64,000 bases of DNA from Jiulongibacter sp966250325 (GTDB lineage Bacteria; Bacteroidota; Bacteroidia; Cytophagales; Spirosomataceae), in contig CBINGY010000007.1 in assembly GCA_966250325.1 (NCBI GenBank), positions 1 through 64,000 on the forward strand, written 5' to 3'. The notes beneath the pieces were generated by a model. It ran no database searches and was not told the origin of the DNA. It saw only the letters and a list, made by a program, of their open reading frames with translations. Position numbers and translations under genes: made by a program. Shown piece by piece: positions 25,789 through 34,056 of the stretch (position 1 is its first letter; each line of letters opens with the position of its first letter).

Positions 25789-26711
25789 GTCAGGTACACG
25801 TTCAACATATCCTGAAAACCTTTGACAAAGGGAAGGTAACTGCCCTTGACCATGTCAGTTTTGACGTGGCAGAAGGCGAACTTTTCGGACTTATCGGTCC
25901 GGACGGAGCTGGTAAAACTACTTTATTCAGAATTCTTACAACACTCCTTTTGCCTCAAAGCGGAGCAGCTGCGGTAGCTGGCTATGACGTAGAAAAAGAG
26001 TACCGGCAGATCAGGAACATAGTAGGTTACATGCCGGGTAAATTTTCGCTCTATCAGGATCTGAGCGTCGAAGAAAACGTACGGTTTTTTGCCCGCGTTT
26101 TTAATACAACCCTGGAAGAAAACTACCACCTCATTCGTGATATTTATGTACAGATCGAACCTTTCAAAAACAGGCTGGCTGGAGCACTGTCGGGTGGTAT
26201 GAAGCAGAAGCTTGCTTTGTGCTGTGCCCTGATTCATGAACCCAAAGTCCTTTTTCTGGACGAACCCACCACAGGAGTGGATCCGGTCTCGCGGAAAGAA
26301 TTTTGGGATATGCTGGACCTGCTGAAAGCCCGGGGTATCACGATCGTGGTTTCAACACCCTATATGGATGAGGCTTCCAGATGTGATCGCATCGCTCTTT
26401 TGCAAGATGGACGTATTCTGGAGCTGGATACGCTTCAGAATATTCTCACAAAGCATGCTCAGCCTACCTTTTCTCTGACCTCTGAAAACCGCTACAATCT
26501 CATCAAAGAGATTCGCCAGTTTCCCGGAACGGCCAGTTGTTTTGCTTTTGGTGAAGAGAACCATGTGGTTTTTAAAAAGGGGACAAATGACTCCGAAGAA
26601 TTACTCAGCTACCTTTTTAGCAGAGGATTTGCCGATGTAAAACTGAGAGAGGTAAAGCCCGATATTGAGGACATTTTCATTAAACTAATGCTGGAGCAGG
26701 AACATGTCTGA
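25785..26711 (+). CDS. ABC transporter ATP-binding protein
   Basis: 308 residues. Starts at GTG 25785 inside the stop of the adaptor gene (GTGA overlap). Walker A GPDGAGKTT, signature LSGGMKQKLA, Walker B FLDEPTTGVDP. The C-terminal extension is typical of YbhF-like exporters. With the next gene it makes the two NBDs that in YbhF/RbbA are fused in one chain. Confidence 0.95.
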   Translation: MSQVHVQHILKTFDKGKVTALDHVSFDVAEGELFGLIGPDGAGKTTLFRILTTLLLPQSGAAAVAGYDVEKEYRQIRNIVGYMPGKFSLYQDLSVEENVRFFARVFNTTLEENYHLIRDIYVQIEPFKNRLAGALSGGMKQKLALCCALIHEPKVLFLDEPTTGVDPVSRKEFWDMLDLLKARGITIVVSTPYMDEASRCDRIALLQDGRILELDTLQNILTKHAQPTFSLTSENRYNLIKEIRQFPGTASCFAFGEENHVVFKKGTNDSEELLSYLFSRGFADVKLREVKPDIEDIFIKLMLEQEHV

Positions 26712-27444
26712 GATAGTGATTCATACCGATCAACTCACCCGCAAATTCGGGGATTTTACTGCAGTAAACTCGATCTCATTTGACGTGAAAGCCGGAGAAA
26801 TCTTTGGTTTTCTGGGAGCTAACGGAGCGGGTAAAACCACGGCTATGCGTATACTGTGCGGACTGTTAGAGCCGAGCTCGGGAGAAGCCCGGGTAGCTGG
26901 GTTTGATGTGTATAAACAAACAGAAGATATTAAGCGACATATTGGGTACATGAGCCAGAAATTCTCGCTCTACAACGATCTTACTGTCAGAGAAAACATC
27001 ACCTTTTTCGGGGGCATTTATGGTATTCCGAAAAAGCAACTGAAGATGAAAACCGAAGAGCTCATAGAGCGGCTTCATCTGCACGAAGAAGCCGATAAGC
27101 TGGTGGGATCTTTACCCCTTGGCTGGAAACAAAAGATTTCATTTTCTACGGCCATTTTGCATGAGCCTAAAATTGTATTTCTCGATGAGCCCACAGGAGG
27201 GGTAGATCCTATCACCCGCCGTCAGTTCTGGGATATGATTTATGAAGCGGCTCATAGGGGGATTACCGTGTTTGTAACTACTCATTACATGGACGAGGCC
27301 GAGTATTGCGACCGGGTGAGTATAATGGTAGATGGAAGCATTGCCGCTTTGGATACTCCTCAGGGATTGAGGAAGCAATTTCAGGCCAAAGATATGGATG
27401 AAGTTTTTCTTAAACTGGCCCGTGGGGCCAAGAGAGGGGAGTAG
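26704..27444 (+). CDS. ABC transporter ATP-binding protein with degenerate signature
   Basis: 246 residues. Walker A GANGAGKTT, Walker B FLDEPTGGVDP and the switch His in TTHYMDEAEY are intact, but the signature is LPLGWKQK instead of LSGGxxQ. The same substitution is usual for the second nucleotide-binding half of YbhF/RbbA-like proteins, so the pair is probably asymmetric. Overlaps the previous gene by 8 bp. Confidence 0.95.
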   Translation: MSEIVIHTDQLTRKFGDFTAVNSISFDVKAGEIFGFLGANGAGKTTAMRILCGLLEPSSGEARVAGFDVYKQTEDIKRHIGYMSQKFSLYNDLTVRENITFFGGIYGIPKKQLKMKTEELIERLHLHEEADKLVGSLPLGWKQKISFSTAILHEPKIVFLDEPTGGVDPITRRQFWDMIYEAAHRGITVFVTTHYMDEAEYCDRVSIMVDGSIAALDTPQGLRKQFQAKDMDEVFLKLARGAKRGE

Positions 27445-27480
27445 GAGTGGTGTTGGATGTTTCTGACAGATGACCGAAGT

Positions 27481-27609
27481 TTCTCTGCGACTCTCAGTGA
27501 ACCTCTGATAAACTCGGTGTAACAAACACGAGTTGAATGGAACCACGAAGGATGCTGAGTACGCACAAAGAATTAATTTAAAACCCTCGCGGCTTTGCGG
27601 CCTCGCGGT
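27481..27609 (+). repeat. Octamer-phased inverted repeat inside the export operon
   Basis: In the 178-bp gap between the second ATPase and first permease genes. Left words (ttctctgcgactctcag, 27481-27497, to ctcggtgtaac, 27513-27523) are matched in reverse orientation by aaccacgaaggatgctgag (27541-27559) and acgcacaaag. Three exact-phase octamers ctcgcggc, tttgcggc, ctcgcggt follow at 27586-27609. The repeat splits an otherwise tightly packed operon. Confidence 0.65.
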
Positions 27610-27622
27610 AAAAGATAAAGCA

Positions 27623-28729
27623 ATGAAACTGTTTTTAGCATTTGTCAAAAAAGAATTCCAGCACCTGCTGCGAGACCGGCGTAGTATGATCATTCTGATT
27701 GGCTTGCCGGTAGTGATGATGCTCCTTTTTGGATTTGCTCTATCCTCTGAGGTTAAAAACTCCGCCATTGGTATTTTGGATTATTCAAATGATGAGTCCT
27801 CCAAAATGCTGATAGATCGCCTCGATCACAGCAGGTATTTTACGGTGACAAGATTTCTGAAAAATGAGGCGGAAATAGACGAGTCATTTCGCCGGGGGGA
27901 GTTACGCATGGTGCTACTATTTCCCGAAAACTTTGACCATGATTTAGGTCACCTTAACCGGGCACAGATTCGACTGGTAGGTGATGGCTCAGATCCGAAT
28001 ACGGCAAACATTGTCATCAATTATGCTTCTGCTATTATTCGGGATTTTCAGACTGAACTTTTCGGGCTGCAAAAATTGCCTTACGAAATCACCACGGAAA
28101 CCCGGATGCTGTATAATCCCCAACTGAAGAGTTCGTACAATTTTGTTCCTGGTGTTATGACCCTCATCCTCATGCTTCTGGGGGCGATGATGACCTCCGT
28201 TTCCATTGTCAAAGAAAAGGAAACCGGCACCATGGAGATTCTGTTGGTTTCTCCTATGAAGCCTATTCTGGTGGTCATCAGTAAAGCGGTTCCCTATCTG
28301 GTATTGTGTTTTATTGATGTCATTCTGATTTTGCTTATGGCCGTTTTTGTATTAAAAATGCCCATAGCTGGTTCTTTGCCTCTGTTACTGGCAGAATCGC
28401 TGCTATTTATTCTTACCACGCTTTCTCTGGGTCTGCTCATTTCAGCCAATGTAAACTCGCAGCAGGTAGCCATGTTCATCTCGCTGGTGGGTTTTCTGAT
28501 GCCGGCTCTGGTATTCAGCGGATTTATGTTTCCGATCGAGAACATGCCTAAACCCATGCAGATTATTAGTAATGTGGTGCCCACCAAATGGTATTACAGT
28601 ATCGTGAGGGCCATTATGGTGAAAGGTCTGGGATTTGAGTTTGTGGTAAAACAAACACTTATTCTGGTGGGAATGACCACCCTATTTATGGCTGCTGCAA
28701 TTAAGAAATTCAAAGTAAGACTGGAGTGA
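27623..28729 (+). CDS. ABC-2 type transporter permease
   Basis: 368 residues from the ATG at 27623 (MKLFLAFVKKEFQHLLRDRR). An in-frame start at 27533 lies in the octamer repeat and is unlikely. One N-terminal membrane helix, a ~150-residue periplasmic loop, then five C-terminal helices with TGTMEILLVSPMKP, the YhgE/YbhS-like signature. Forms the exporter channel with the following gene. Confidence 0.92.
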   Translation: MKLFLAFVKKEFQHLLRDRRSMIILIGLPVVMMLLFGFALSSEVKNSAIGILDYSNDESSKMLIDRLDHSRYFTVTRFLKNEAEIDESFRRGELRMVLLFPENFDHDLGHLNRAQIRLVGDGSDPNTANIVINYASAIIRDFQTELFGLQKLPYEITTETRMLYNPQLKSSYNFVPGVMTLILMLLGAMMTSVSIVKEKETGTMEILLVSPMKPILVVISKAVPYLVLCFIDVILILLMAVFVLKMPIAGSLPLLLAESLLFILTTLSLGLLISANVNSQQVAMFISLVGFLMPALVFSGFMFPIENMPKPMQIISNVVPTKWYYSIVRAIMVKGLGFEFVVKQTLILVGMTTLFMAAAIKKFKVRLE

Positions 28730-28737
28730 TTAACTAA

Positions 28738-29871
28738 ATGATTGAACGCATGCAAACGCTCAGATACCTGCTCCAAAAGGAATTCAAACAGATATTTCGT
28801 AATCCTACGATTCTGCGGCTCATTCTGCTTATGCCGGTTATTCAGCTTATACTGATTCCTCTGGCGGCAGATTATGAAATTAAGCAGATACAGCTGGCAG
28901 TGGTAGATCATGACCACTCGGGATATTCCCGCAGATTGATCGAAAAACTCACCGCAACCGGCTATTTTAAACTCGCGGGCTTCGGCGATTCCTACCGCAA
29001 AACCAAGGAATTGGCAGATGATGGGAAAGCAGATATTATACTTACCATTCCTTCTGATTTTGAGCGAACTCTCATTAAAGAAAATAAAGCCGAAGTGCAT
29101 CTGGCAGCCGATGCGGTCAATGGAATTAAGGCAGGTTTGGGTACCGCGTATGCGGGCCAGATCATTGCCGACTTTAACCGGGAAATCAGAGAGGAGTGGG
29201 TGCAGTTTCCACGTTTATCTCCTTTACCTCAGATTGAGATCAGCTCAGCCTCGTGGTACAATCCTCACATCAGTTACTACCTGTTTATGGTGCCCGGTAT
29301 TTTGGGCATTCTGGTTACCATGGTGGGTAGTTTTCTTACGGCTCTGAATATTGTGGCAGAGAAAGAATTGGGTACCATAGAGCAGATTAATGTGACCCCG
29401 GTACGGAAATATCAGTTTATTTTGGGCAAGCTTATACCGTTCTGGGTATTAGGCATGGTTTCCATAACCATAGGTATGCTGGTATCTTTTCTGGTGTTTG
29501 GGATAGTGCCGGTGGGGTCCTTCATAACCATCTATGTGTTCTCGGCGGTCTATCTTCTGGGGGTTTTGGGAATCGGGCTTTTGGTGAGTACGTTTGTGGA
29601 TACACAGCAGCAGGCTACCCTCTTTGCGTTCTTTTTTATGATGATTTTTATTTTGCTGGGAGGGCTTTATACCCCCATAGAAAGTATGCCCGACTGGGCT
29701 CAGTGGATCACGAAGGTCAATCCCCCGGCATATTTTATCCGGGTGGTAAGAGCAGTATTTATTAAGGGAAGTAGCTTTTCAGATCTTTTACCCGATTTCT
29801 GGATGATGATCGCTTTTGCTATTGGTTTTAACTGGCTGGCAATAAGAAATTACCGGAAACGGACAGCCTGA
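28738..29871 (+). CDS. ABC-2 type transporter permease
   Basis: 377 residues; the start could be ATG 28738 or 28750. Same layout as the preceding permease: QKEFKQIFRNPTILRLILLMPV, large loop, then helices with LGTIEQINVTPVRKYQF and VSTFVDTQQQATLFAFFF. Last gene of the export operon; together the two permeases resemble YbhR/YbhS. Substrate unknown. Confidence 0.92.
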   Translation: MIERMQTLRYLLQKEFKQIFRNPTILRLILLMPVIQLILIPLAADYEIKQIQLAVVDHDHSGYSRRLIEKLTATGYFKLAGFGDSYRKTKELADDGKADIILTIPSDFERTLIKENKAEVHLAADAVNGIKAGLGTAYAGQIIADFNREIREEWVQFPRLSPLPQIEISSASWYNPHISYYLFMVPGILGILVTMVGSFLTALNIVAEKELGTIEQINVTPVRKYQFILGKLIPFWVLGMVSITIGMLVSFLVFGIVPVGSFITIYVFSAVYLLGVLGIGLLVSTFVDTQQQATLFAFFFMMIFILLGGLYTPIESMPDWAQWITKVNPPAYFIRVVRAVFIKGSSFSDLLPDFWMMIAFAIGFNWLAIRNYRKRTA

Positions 29872-29880
29872 GAGACGTAA

Positions 29881-30780
29881 TCATATAAAAGTACGCGTAC
29901 CGCTGTACTGTTCCCTGAACTGTTTGGGTGTCATGTTTTTACGGGATTTGAACAAACGATTGAAATAAGATAAATTATTGAAACCGCATTTATAGGCGAT
30001 TTCGGAGATTGTTTCAGAAGTGTCAATGAGCATACGCGTAGCATGCCCCAGACGAATCTCGTTCAGACTGTCAATAAACGTTTTACCCGTTCGTTTTTTG
30101 ATGAATCTGCTGAAGGAAACATCGGTCATTCCGGCAATTTTAGATACTTCACTCAAGGTTACTTCCTGGTTGAAGTTTGTTCTCATATAATTGAACACGG
30201 CCTCAATCCTTCTGCTGTTGTACGATATCTTCTTATCGGTAAAGGAATCTCCGGAAAGCAGCCGGAAGTTTCTGGCCAGCGAAAGTTCATGAAGTATTCC
30301 CATGAGCTCAAGCACGCTCTCAAAACCCGATTTTTCTGTAAGTGACCGAATCCTGGGTACCAGTGCCAATGTAGTTTCTTCGCAGAACCAAATTCCTTTT
30401 GACGACTTATCCAGCAGCTCCCGGATAAAATACAATTGATTTCTGCGAAGGAAGTTATCATCGAAAAAGTCTTTATGAAACTGAATGGTAATTTCTTCTA
30501 CAGGCACCTGGTTATGAGGTACAAAATCATCAGCGGTGATCCATCCGTGGGGCAGGTTGGTTCCTACCAAAACCAGTTCTGCATCCTTTATAACCTCATG
30601 ATGATCGCCAACAAATCGTTTGACACCCCTGCCGTTAAGAATCAGATTAAGCTCAAATTCCTCATGAAAATGTACCGGAAAATCAAAGAAGGTCTTTTCT
30701 CTTTTAAAAAGCGTGAAACAGTCGTAGGGCGTTAACGGAGTTATTTCCCGATAAATATGAGACATGGCGGTTGATTTCAA
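29881..30780 (-). CDS. AraC family transcriptional regulator
   Basis: 299 residues. N-terminal cupin (VHFHEEFELNLILNGRGVKRFVGDH), C-terminal two-HTH AraC domain (VTLSEVSKIAGMTDVSFSRFIKKRTGKTFID; ISEIAYKCGFNNLSYFNRLFKSRKNMTPKQF). Divergent from the sugar MFS gene across 503 bp, so a likely regulator of sugar uptake and the downstream GH32 gene (inference). On the minus strand a perfect -7 element (CAAAGCTA on plus) lies at 30800-30807. Confidence 0.93.
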   Translation of the reverse strand: MKSTAMSHIYREITPLTPYDCFTLFKREKTFFDFPVHFHEEFELNLILNGRGVKRFVGDHHEVIKDAELVLVGTNLPHGWITADDFVPHNQVPVEEITIQFHKDFFDDNFLRRNQLYFIRELLDKSSKGIWFCEETTLALVPRIRSLTEKSGFESVLELMGILHELSLARNFRLLSGDSFTDKKISYNSRRIEAVFNYMRTNFNQEVTLSEVSKIAGMTDVSFSRFIKKRTGKTFIDSLNEIRLGHATRMLIDTSETISEIAYKCGFNNLSYFNRLFKSRKNMTPKQFREQYSGTRTFI

Positions 30781-31283
30781 TAGTTTATATCGTACAAATC
30801 AAAGCTAATTTAGTATTACTTCCAATTTTAACCAGTCAAAGCTTAAACTGGATCGGAGGCACGTATTTTTTGAGTGATACCTCTGTATTCAGGCTAAGTA
30901 ATACCGATAAAAAAACCGAAACAGGTCAAATGAGATAAGCAATAGCTAAATGAGTATTATTTAAGACTGGGTAAATGCCACTAATTTTACCATGATTTCA
31001 GGTTAGACTGCTTTTTGTTTAAGCCGTTTGGCAGTCTGCCGGTTTATACCAATGAAGTATTTGATACTGTACTTGGCCATAAACAATCATAGGTTTAGTA
31101 TTTGCGAAGTTGGATCAGTCCAATAGAAGGGCAAGATTAGGGGAGCTTCTTAGCTTCCCTAACTTTTTATGAGGGATATACCAATGCCAGGAGAGGAGAA
31201 TTTCGGCTATTTTTAAAAATATTTAAAAATACTCTGCTAATTTTCCCCCGATGTTTTAACCTTACCTTAACCGAGCATACTTT
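30781..31283. other. 503-bp regulatory region between AraC and sugar transporter genes
   Basis: Contains a minus-strand -7 element at 30800-30807 for araC, a hairpin AGACTGC/GCAGTCT (31005-31011 with 31031-31037), a 24-codon open frame at 31052-31126, and a complete terminator at 31137-31168 that stops any plus transcript before the transporter gene. Read together it looks like a leader or a small RNA rather than spacer. Confidence 0.5.
31137..31168 (+). terminator. Intrinsic terminator in the leader of the sugar transporter gene
   Basis: TTAGGGGAGC (31137-31146) / GCTTCCCTAA (31153-31162), ten paired bases with one G-U, loop ttctta, followed by CTTTTT (31163-31168). It is 116 bp upstream of the transporter start with no gene before it on this strand. 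Confidence 0.7.
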
Positions 31284-32882
31284 ATGACTGATCAGAAGTC
31301 GATGAACATGCCTGCTCTGTACACACTCATGACGGTGTGGTTTTTCTGGAGTTTTGTGGCAGCATCTAACGGAATTCTTATTCCGCTTTTCAAGGAGAAA
31401 TTTGAACTTTCACAGACCCAGGCCCAGCTGGTAGACTTTGCGTTTTATGCCGCCTACTTTGTGGGTTCCTGGCTTTATCTCATGTTTTCTAAATTCACCA
31501 AAAGTGATATTCTGAACAAGATTGGCTACAAAAACGGGATCATCATTGGGCTGGTTCTTTCTGCTCTGGGAACCTTACTTTTTTATCCGGCTGCCGAAAC
31601 ACATTCTTACGGAATGTTGCTTGCAGGTTTGTTCATAGTAGGATTAGGATTTAGTCTTCAACAAACTGCCACCCAACCCTTTATGATAGCACTTGGGCCA
31701 CCGGAAACCGGGGCTTTACGTATAAATATGGGCGGTGCAGTAAATAATTTTGGAGGAACTATCGGGCCGGCTTTGGTGAGTTATGCCATATTTGGTTCAA
31801 TATCAGCTGATGCTGCTAAAAACGCCTCCATTCAGGATGTGAAAATTCCATATCTGATCCTGGGGGTACTTTTTGTAGCAGTGGCGGTCTTTTTCTGGGT
31901 ATCAAAACTTCCACGAATCAAGAATGAGGAAGAAGTAAAAGTCGATAACACGCTCACCTTTGCCCCATTGATGTTAATCGTTGTTTTTGCTGCAGTTTCA
32001 TTGACCGCCGGCATTGAAAATGCCATTCTGGTGAGTTTTGGCATCATGTGTCTGTTTCTCATTTATGCCATGTTCAGAGGTATTACTGCGAGACCACTCA
32101 CAGGTAAAGAAAGCTCCGTTTTTGACTATCCACAGGCACTTTTGGGTATGGCAGCTATATTTGTTTACGTAGGTGTAGAAGTTACAGTAGGCTCTAATCT
32201 GGGAGAGTACCTGAAAGAAACCCAGAATCTGGATTCCTCTCAGATTTCTAAATACGTTTCGCTTTTCTGGGGCTCCATGATGATTGGTCGCTGGACAGCC
32301 GCCATACCTGCGTTTAATCCTGCTGCTGGCCTGAAGAAGGTACTTACCTGGGTCATACCTTTTGTGGCATTTGGTATTGTTTTATTTGCCAACTGGCTGT
32401 ATAGTGGTTATGTGGCAGACCTGCTTCCTTATTCTATCTGCGTGGTGGGTATGGTGCTTGCTTTTATTGCCAGTAAAGAGAAACCGGTTCTGGTGTTACT
32501 CATTTTTACTGCACTCGGAGCTATCATGACTCTAATAGGAGTAATTACCACCGGGAAACTGGCCTTGTACAGCCTTATTTCAGGAGGCCTTTTCTGCTCC
32601 ATCTTGTGGCCAAGTATTTTTTCACTGGGCACCGCCGGGCTGGGAAAATTTACCAATCAGGGCTCCGCATTGCTTATCATGATGATTCTTGGCGGATCCA
32701 TTTTGCCGGTGATGCAAGGTAAATTTGCAGATATCTCAAACATTCAGGTTTCGTATCTCATGGCTACGGCCTGTTTTGTCTATTTGTTTATCTTTGGCGT
32801 GGTATCTCAGCGGGCTCTCAGAAAGCAGGGGATTGATTTTGATGCTGAGGTGTCAAAGAAAGGGATGAAAGCGGGGCATTAA
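31284..32882 (+). CDS. MFS sugar transporter, FHS (fucose/glucose-galactose) type
   Basis: 532 residues with about 12-14 predicted membrane helices. Features of the FHS group: FFWSFVAASNGILIPLFKEKFELSQTQAQLVDFAFYAAYF at the start, and LRINMGGAVNNFGGTIGPAL. FHS carriers are proton-coupled importers of fucose, glucose, galactose or fructose. Longer than FucP (~438 aa), due to an extended central region. Near the GH32 gene it may take up fructose or glucose released by it (inference). Confidence 0.9.
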   Translation: MTDQKSMNMPALYTLMTVWFFWSFVAASNGILIPLFKEKFELSQTQAQLVDFAFYAAYFVGSWLYLMFSKFTKSDILNKIGYKNGIIIGLVLSALGTLLFYPAAETHSYGMLLAGLFIVGLGFSLQQTATQPFMIALGPPETGALRINMGGAVNNFGGTIGPALVSYAIFGSISADAAKNASIQDVKIPYLILGVLFVAVAVFFWVSKLPRIKNEEEVKVDNTLTFAPLMLIVVFAAVSLTAGIENAILVSFGIMCLFLIYAMFRGITARPLTGKESSVFDYPQALLGMAAIFVYVGVEVTVGSNLGEYLKETQNLDSSQISKYVSLFWGSMMIGRWTAAIPAFNPAAGLKKVLTWVIPFVAFGIVLFANWLYSGYVADLLPYSICVVGMVLAFIASKEKPVLVLLIFTALGAIMTLIGVITTGKLALYSLISGGLFCSILWPSIFSLGTAGLGKFTNQGSALLIMMILGGSILPVMQGKFADISNIQVSYLMATACFVYLFIFGVVSQRALRKQGIDFDAEVSKKGMKAGH

Positions 32883-32884
32883 TT

Positions 32885-33334
32885 TTGGAACAAAAAATAA
32901 TCATACGGGAAATTACAAAGAGCGATCATAGGTCGCTCTTTGCTTTATTTCAGGAGTTTACGGTATTTGAAAGGAAACCAGATGCTCTAAAAAATACCTT
33001 GGAAAGAATGGATCGCGAGAGTGATTTAATTCAGGGCTTTGTTGTTGAAAACGATCGTGGAGAGCTGGTGGGATACATCACCTGGTACATTGCTTACCAT
33101 ACCTGGACCGGCAAGGCCATGCATTTGGATGACTTATATCTCAATGAACCATACAGGGGTGGCGGGCTTGGTCGCAAGCTCATTCAGGGGGTGATTGATC
33201 TGGCCCGTGAAAAAGGCTGCTACAAAGTCAAATGGATGGTTTCTGCCTGGAATGAAGCCGCCCAGAGTTTTTACTGGAAACTGGGAGCAGAGATTTCAAA
33301 ATCGGAGTACAATTGTGATTTAATACTGGAATAG
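32885..33334 (+). CDS. GNAT family N-acetyltransferase
   Basis: 149 residues. Starts at TTG 32885, two bases after the transporter stop; no ATG or GTG is available near that point. Acetyl-CoA loop motif LYLNEPYRGGGLGRKLIQGV, then WNEAAQSFYWKLGAEI typical of GNAT. Closest in style to the SSAT/diamine acetyltransferase subgroup. Probably co-transcribed with the transporter. Substrate unknown. Confidence 0.85.
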   Translation: MEQKIIIREITKSDHRSLFALFQEFTVFERKPDALKNTLERMDRESDLIQGFVVENDRGELVGYITWYIAYHTWTGKAMHLDDLYLNEPYRGGGLGRKLIQGVIDLAREKGCYKVKWMVSAWNEAAQSFYWKLGAEISKSEYNCDLILE

Positions 33335-33371
33335 ACTGAACAAGGAAATTGTATATATTGACTCAAAAAAA

Positions 33372-33821
33372 ATGATTGGCATGCGGCTTAGTATGACCTA
33401 TAGGAATCATAACCCAGGTCTGCTTTGGGGTCAATTCATGCCTCGCAGGAGGGAAATTACAAATCCATTGGATAGGGCTCTTTATTCCTTGCAGGGTACA
33501 GATTCCACCCAACTTTTGACCCAAATAGAGCTTGATACGCCCTTTGATAAATGGGCATTGGTGGAGGTTTCAGATTTTTATAATGTTCCTGACGGAATGG
33601 AAACCTTCACGCTGGCTGCGGGCACCTATGCGGTATTTAATCATGTAGGCAATACGCCGGAAAGTATTATGAATGCATGGCGATACATTCTGGAAGAGTG
33701 GCTTCCTGGCTCGGGTTTTGTGCTGGATTACCGCCCACATTTTGAGAAGCTGGGAGAGAAGTATGACCGCTTTCGACCAGATTCAGAGGAGGAAATCTGG
33801 GTGCCGGTGAAAAGAGGATAA
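33372..33821 (+). CDS. GyrI-like effector-binding protein
   Basis: 149 residues. FTLAAGTYAVFNHVGNTPESIMNAWRYILEEWLPGSGFVLDYRPHFE with final EEEIWVPVKR is the AraC effector-binding/GyrI fold. ATG at 33372. Stand-alone ligand-binding domain; may modulate a regulator or sequester drug-like molecules. Confidence 0.8.
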   Translation: MIGMRLSMTYRNHNPGLLWGQFMPRRREITNPLDRALYSLQGTDSTQLLTQIELDTPFDKWALVEVSDFYNVPDGMETFTLAAGTYAVFNHVGNTPESIMNAWRYILEEWLPGSGFVLDYRPHFEKLGEKYDRFRPDSEEEIWVPVKRG

Positions 33822-33994
33822 GATATTTCTGTCCTGTTAAAAGCTTCCCAAAAGCTGTGCGTAAACTTTCTGAATATTCGGCCAAAGTAGAAAAATGGGA
33901 GTTATCGGTTTGGTTTAAATCAGGAATTCAGCAGCTTTTTTTGAGGAAACATTTCAGAATTTGTGATGTTTAATCTTTGCTCAATGACTAGATT

Positions 33995-34022
33995 TTGTCA
34001 CAAATCAAGGAGGGTAACTTTG
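33995..34022 (+). promoter_or_regulatory. Promoter of the GH32 gene
   Basis: TTG 33995-33997, 17-nt spacer, TAACTTTG 34015-34022 (perfect TAnnTTTG). A second -7-like word TATCTTTG at 34032-34039 lacks a partner. ATG at 34057, so the leader is about 30 nt. Confidence 0.6.
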
Positions 34023-34056
34023 CAAAGTTCCTATCTTTGAGAAAACACCTTTACCC

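Noticed and set aside
27139..27768. 209-codon minus frame across the octamer repeat and ATPase gene
   Set aside because: Shadow of the ATPase gene plus repeat DNA; no protein features.
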